This document shows positions 60,666-64,000 of a stretch of DNA of 64,000 bases, in pieces; the stretch's first letter is position 1; the number at the start of each line of letters is the position of its first letter. Below the pieces are notes generated by a model. That model saw only the letters and a program-made list of their open reading frames with translations, ran no database searches and was not told the origin of the DNA. The stretch comes from Streptomyces sp. CB01373. Lineage in GTDB: Bacteria > Actinomycetota > Actinomycetes > Streptomycetales > Streptomycetaceae. The DNA is taken from contig NZ_NNBK01000007.1 of assembly GCF_002803075.1 (NCBI RefSeq), forward strand, positions 62,001 to 126,000, given 5' to 3'. A program made the position numbers and the translations under genes.

Positions 60666-61439
60666 ATGGCACGGCACGGCAGCGCGCATGGCTGGTACGG
60701 CAAGGTGGCCGGGGCGGCGCTCGGGGTGACGGTGCTGGCCGCCGGTGCCTCGCTGTGGACCGCGCAGGCCGATGCCGTGCGCGGCCCGTCGCCTCGGGCC
60801 GCCGCGTCGGCCACTCCGGGCAGTGACGTCAAGCCGGTGGCGGAAACCATCGCGCACGCCTCGGACCAGGGGGAGCGCGGCCTCAACATCACCATCGACG
60901 ACGGGCCCGACCCCGTCTGGACCCCGCAAATGCTGGACATCCTGCGGGAGTACGGGGTGAAGGCCACGTTCTGCATGGTGGGAACGCAGGCGCAGGCCCA
61001 CCCGGACCTCGTGAAGAAGGTGGTCGCCGCCGGGCACCGGCTGTGCGACCACACCGTGTCCCATGACACCGCCATGGACGCCAAGCCCCAGGCGTACCAG
61101 TCGCAGCAGATTCTCGACGCCGAACGCATGATCACCGAGGCGTCCGGTGGTGTACGGCCGATGTACTACCGGGCGCCCGGCGGGGCCTTCACCCCCTACA
61201 GCCGCAAGTTGGCCGCCTCCCGCGGCATGCGCCCGCTGGGCTGGAACGTGGACTCCAAGGATTTCGAGAGGCCGGGCACGGACGCCATCGTCGCCACCGT
61301 CCAGCGGGAGCTGCCCAACGGGCCGACACTCCTCTTCCACGACGCCGGCGGCGACCGCTCACAGACCGTCGACGCCCTGCGCCGGATCCTGCCCCAACTC
61401 AAGGAGCAGGGCTACTCCTTCGGCTTCCCGACGCGCTGA
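60666..61439 (+). CDS. Secreted or membrane-anchored polysaccharide deacetylase
   Basis: The 257-residue protein has an N-terminal hydrophobic signal or anchor (about 12-33) and a NodB domain: NITIDDGPD (Asp78-Asp79), the zinc-binding HTVSH (His129, His133), RAPGG and LFHDAGG. It would remove N-acetyl groups from chitin, peptidoglycan or xylan outside the cell. In a genome with a chitinase island nearby, chitin oligomers are plausible, but the specificity cannot be read from the sequence. The ATG has only a weak ribosome site. Confidence 0.9.
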   Translation: MARHGSAHGWYGKVAGAALGVTVLAAGASLWTAQADAVRGPSPRAAASATPGSDVKPVAETIAHASDQGERGLNITIDDGPDPVWTPQMLDILREYGVKATFCMVGTQAQAHPDLVKKVVAAGHRLCDHTVSHDTAMDAKPQAYQSQQILDAERMITEASGGVRPMYYRAPGGAFTPYSRKLAASRGMRPLGWNVDSKDFERPGTDAIVATVQRELPNGPTLLFHDAGGDRSQTVDALRRILPQLKEQGYSFGFPTR

Positions 61440-61676
61440 GCTCCCACTCAAGGTCGTCGCAGTCCAGGCGGTCGCGGAGCACCCTTCGCGGCGCCGGTGG
61501 AGGTGCGTCTTCACGCGGAAAACATCGGCGTCACGGTCTTCAACCGCAACCCCGTTTCCCCCGCACGGCCACCCGCGCTGTGCCGGACAGCGACGGCTGC
61601 GTCACGCTGGAAGCACGGGCCGCGTGGTGCCCGTACCGTTCCAGTCGGTGAACAAGGTGAGGCAGGTGAGGTGCTC

Positions 61677-62441
61677 ATGGCCACCCTCGACATCCGCGAC
61701 CTGCACTGTTCGGTGCACACCGAGGCCGGGCCGCGCGAGATCCTTCACGGGGTCGACCTGGCCGTACGCCAGGGCGAGACCCATGCCATCATGGGCCCCA
61801 ACGGCTCCGGCAAGACCACCCTCGCCTACGCGCTCGCCGGCCACCCGAAATACCTGGTCACCTCCGGCAGCGTCACCCTGGACGGCGAGGACGTGCTCGC
61901 GATGAAGGTCGACGAACGGGCGCGGGCCGGAATCTTCCTCGCCATGCAGTACCCCGTCGAGGTCCCCGGCGTATCCATGACCAACTTCCTGCGCAGCGCC
62001 GCCACCGCTGTCCGCGGCGAGGCCCCCAGGCTGCGCACCTGGCTCAAGGAGGTCCGCGAGGCGATGGAACGCCTCCAGATCGATCCCGCCTTCGCCGAGC
62101 GCAACGTCAACGAGGGCTTCTCCGGAGGGGAGAAGAAACGCCACGAGATCCTCCAGCTCGAACTGCTCAAGCCGAAGATCGCGATCCTGGACGAGACCGA
62201 CTCCGGACTGGACGTCGACGCGCTGCGCGTCGTCGCCGAGGGCGTCAACCGCGTCCGCGCCACGGGACAGGTGGCCACGCTGCTGATCACGCACTACACG
62301 CGCATCCTGCGCTACGTCCACCCCGACCACGTCCACGTCTTCGCCGAAGGCCGCATCGCCGACTCCGGCGGCCCCGAACTCGCCGACCGGCTGGAGGACG
62401 AAGGCTATGAGGCCTACGTCAAGGGCACGGCGCAGGGCTGA
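61677..62441 (+). CDS. Orphan SufC-like ABC ATPase
   Basis: The 254-residue protein is an unusually clear SufC: MGPNGSGKT (about 39-47), LAMQYPVEVPGVSMTNFLR, the signature GFSGGEKKRHEIL, ILDETDSGLDVDALRVVAEG, THYTRIL and a C-terminal GYEAYV. SufC energises the SufBCD iron-sulfur scaffold, but no sufB, sufD or sufS is present within this window, so this is a solitary paralog. ATG at 61677 follows GAGG by six bases. It could supply extra SufC or serve a divergent function. Confidence 0.9.
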   Translation: MATLDIRDLHCSVHTEAGPREILHGVDLAVRQGETHAIMGPNGSGKTTLAYALAGHPKYLVTSGSVTLDGEDVLAMKVDERARAGIFLAMQYPVEVPGVSMTNFLRSAATAVRGEAPRLRTWLKEVREAMERLQIDPAFAERNVNEGFSGGEKKRHEILQLELLKPKIAILDETDSGLDVDALRVVAEGVNRVRATGQVATLLITHYTRILRYVHPDHVHVFAEGRIADSGGPELADRLEDEGYEAYVKGTAQG

Positions 62442-62443
62442 AC

Positions 62444-62471
62444 GGCCCGGTCCGCCCCCTGCTCCCGGGCC
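62444..62471 (+). terminator. Hairpin after the SufC-like gene
   Basis: GGCCCGG and CCGGGCC are 7-base arms around 14 bases, directly after the stop. No T-run. Confidence 0.4.
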
Positions 62472-62548
62472 GATCACTCGGGCGCCCGGCGCCACATCCG
62501 GGACCCTGCTGTCCCTGCGGCGGTTGTGAGCCCAGGATTTCCGGCGCG

Positions 62549-63196
62549 TCACTCCAGGGAATCTCGCGCGAGTTCCGTCTCGATGAGGCGGTTCAGATGC
62601 CGGCGGGCGTCCTCCGTCGTCAGCGGGGGTGTCTGCCGCAGGTGCTGCAGGGCCAGGCCGTCGGCGAGAGCGGCGAAGCGGACCGTGACGCCGTCGAGGT
62701 CTTCGCAGGTGAACTCGCCCTCGGCGACGCCCCGTTCGATCAGGTGGCGGATCTGGTGGTGCCAGGCCTCGTAGCGCTGGGCCTGGCCGCGGGCGAAGGT
62801 CTCGTCCGCGGCCTGCTCCCCCGCGTTCCAGTAGTCGAACCACATGCGCCAGTGCCGGTCGGTGTCCTCGGTGAACAGGGCGTCGACCATCAGCCGCAGG
62901 CCCTCGGCACCGCTGGTGGCCTGCTCCGCCGCCTCGTCGAGCGCCGCGTAGTACCGCTCGATGTGCAGGATCATCGCCTCGGAGAGGATTTCCTGGACAC
63001 TGCCGAAGTGGTAGGTGACGGTGCCGACCGACACCCCTGCCGCGGCGGCGACGTCACGCACTCCCACCGACGCGTAGCCGCGTTCGGCGATCAGGGGGAC
63101 CGCCGCCTCCACGATGAGGCGGCGGCGTACCTCGGTGGGCTGGCGCGTGCGGTCCGCGGCGGCGACGGCGCGGCGCGGGCTCTTCGCCGCCGTCAT
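62549..63196 (-). CDS. TetR-family regulator (BetI-like)
   Basis: The 215-residue protein has the helix-turn-helix YASVGVRDVAAAAGVSVGTVTYHF and a TetR_C_6 domain (WRMWFDYWNAGEQAADETFARG) as in BetI-type regulators. The ATG at 63196 overlaps the stop of the upstream hydrolase as ATGA, so it is the downstream gene of that operon. Confidence 0.93.
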   Translation of the reverse strand: MTAAKSPRRAVAAADRTRQPTEVRRRLIVEAAVPLIAERGYASVGVRDVAAAAGVSVGTVTYHFGSVQEILSEAMILHIERYYAALDEAAEQATSGAEGLRLMVDALFTEDTDRHWRMWFDYWNAGEQAADETFARGQAQRYEAWHHQIRHLIERGVAEGEFTCEDLDGVTVRFAALADGLALQHLRQTPPLTTEDARRHLNRLIETELARDSLE

Positions 63197-64000
63197 CCCG
63201 ACGTCCTCGGCGTGGTGCGGTGCCATGCGCGCTTGGCCACTGTCTCTCCGTTCGCCCGTGCTTCGATGCGGCTGTCCATGACGAAGTCCGCGGCCGTGGC
63301 CCGCAGCTCCGTGCGCGCCATGATCTCAGCGTCCCAGTCGTCCCCGCGACGCAGCCGGATGTGCCACTCGGAGACGGCCCGCGCGGACAGCGGGTCGTCG
63401 TGACGGATGCGGTAGGTCTCGCGCGCGCTCTCCTCGTAGCGCAGTCCGTCCGGGTACGTGCGCGATCCCCCGTAGTTGGGGTCGACCTCCAGCGTCCACT
63501 CCCCCTTCGCCACGTCGATCGTGACCAGCCGCTCGGGGTGCGGCTTCGCGGGGGCGTCGTACGTCACCGGCAGCGGTGGCGCCTGCTCGGGCTCCTCGAA
63601 GCGGATCTGCGGCTCGTCCCCGGGCTCGCGCACGGGCAGGAGCAGGGCACTGTCGGCGGGGAGCACGGTCAGTTCGCCGCGTTCGCCGTGCGGCCAGACC
63701 CAGGGCCAGTACGCGTCGGAGACGGCGACCCGGATGCGGTGGCCGGGCGGGAAGGCATAGCCGATACCGGTCAGTTCCAACTCGACGTCCTCGTACGTGC
63801 CCGGCGTCCACTCGGCCACCCGGTCCCGTCCCTGCCTGCTGAGCAGGTTGAGCACCCCTCGGGTCACGAGCGTGGACGAGCCGTCGGGTGCGACGTCGCA
63901 GAGGCGGGCGATCACGTTGGCGCGCGGGGCAGCGCTGTCGAGCCGCAGCCTCAGCCGCGGACGGCCGAGGATCTCGACCCGCTCCTGAAGCACCTCCGAG
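63193..64000 (-). CDS. CocE/NonD-type hydrolase, 3' part (gene runs off the window)
   Basis: Only about the last 268 residues are present. They form the X-Pro dipeptidyl-peptidase C-terminal beta domain (LRLRLDSAAPRANVIARLCD, GTYEDVELELTGIGYAFPPG, HRIRVAVSDAYWPWVWP) plus a family-specific extension ending WHIRLRRGDDWDAEIMART. The nucleophile lies beyond the right edge. It overlaps the TetR gene by 4 bases. It would hydrolyse an X-Pro peptide or an ester, substrate unknown. Confidence 0.85.
   Translation of the reverse strand, partial: SEVLQERVEILGRPRLRLRLDSAAPRANVIARLCDVAPDGSSTLVTRGVLNLLSRQGRDRVAEWTPGTYEDVELELTGIGYAFPPGHRIRVAVSDAYWPWVWPHGERGELTVLPADSALLLPVREPGDEPQIRFEEPEQAPPLPVTYDAPAKPHPERLVTIDVAKGEWTLEVDPNYGGSRTYPDGLRYEESARETYRIRHDDPLSARAVSEWHIRLRRGDDWDAEIMARTELRATAADFVMDSRIEARANGETVAKRAWHRTTPRTSG

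Overview
The window is a 64 kb piece of a high-GC, Streptomyces-like actinobacterial genome: strong G/C third-position bias, GTG starts, AGGAGG-type ribosome sites, Tat and lipoprotein signals, and above all a tap-tpg telomere-replication operon (842-3619, minus), which is diagnostic of linear Streptomyces replicons. With the many decayed genes, secreted hydrolases and small regulator-target pairs, it looks like a chromosome arm (or a large linear plasmid). I did not see a telomere itself.

Layout. 0.1-3.6 kb: MOSC protein, Tpg, Tap. 4.0-8.5 kb: an unusual plus-strand operon encoding a multi-pass membrane protein fused to a low-molecular-weight tyrosine phosphatase, a fused dehydroquinase-like/shikimate dehydrogenase that lacks the dehydroquinase Schiff-base lysine, a 28-residue ORF locked between its neighbours by ATGA overlaps, and an acyl-CoA-dehydrogenase-fold flavoprotein lacking the usual catalytic motif. 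I regard this as the best candidate for an undescribed pathway. 8.6-12.9 kb: an RNA-end-repair-like protein (MJ1316-type domain plus 2H phosphoesterase), then PadR/ABC ATPase/FtsX-type permease. 13-16.9 kb: TetR with a divergent SDR, a SnoaL-like protein, a hypothetical and a DUF2809-like membrane protein. 17-24.3 kb: a polysaccharide-degradation island (GH76, a ruined GH43 fused to a ruined AraC gene, GH19 chitinase behind a DasR-type site, DUF4232 lipoprotein, Tat-exported GH64-CBM6 glucanase). 24.3-30.3 kb: EamA exporter with divergent LysR, hypotheticals, a secreted X-Pro dipeptidyl-peptidase-like enzyme, and an AsnC remnant next to a small palindromic repeat. 30.4-39.3 kb: regulator/target pairs (MarR/epoxide hydrolase; TetR/TetX-like FAD monooxygenase), MFS, methyltransferase, hydrolase, acyltransferase. 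39.5-43.9 kb: dead GntR gene, amino-acid permease, dead esterase, DoxX, PdxH-like oxidase. 44-51.6 kb: two GAF-PP2C (SpoIIE-type) phosphatases, a STAS protein, a DUF4232 lipoprotein, a membrane-anchored XRE protein, DoxX-like/LysR pair, PPOX protein. 52-58.4 kb: an epoxide hydrolase, then a glutamine-synthetase-like (GlnA4/PuuA type), aldehyde dehydrogenase and SDR operon divergent from a FadR-type GntR and a gamma-glutamyl hydrolase: a gamma-glutamylated amine catabolic set, for which the permease at 39.7-41.3 kb is a possible importer. 58.7-64 kb: TetR and quinone oxidoreductase with three near-identical operators, polysaccharide deacetylase, an orphan SufC paralog, TetR overlapping the 3' end of a CocE-type hydrolase that runs off the window.

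The regulatory DNA is unusually readable. Multi-copy or palindromic operators sit between several divergent pairs, glycan hydrolase promoters carry dre-like or LacI-type sites, and several strong hairpin terminators mark transcript ends. At least five genes are clearly broken, and two or three further stretches look like older gene debris. All functional calls come from reading translations by eye; no database search was possible.
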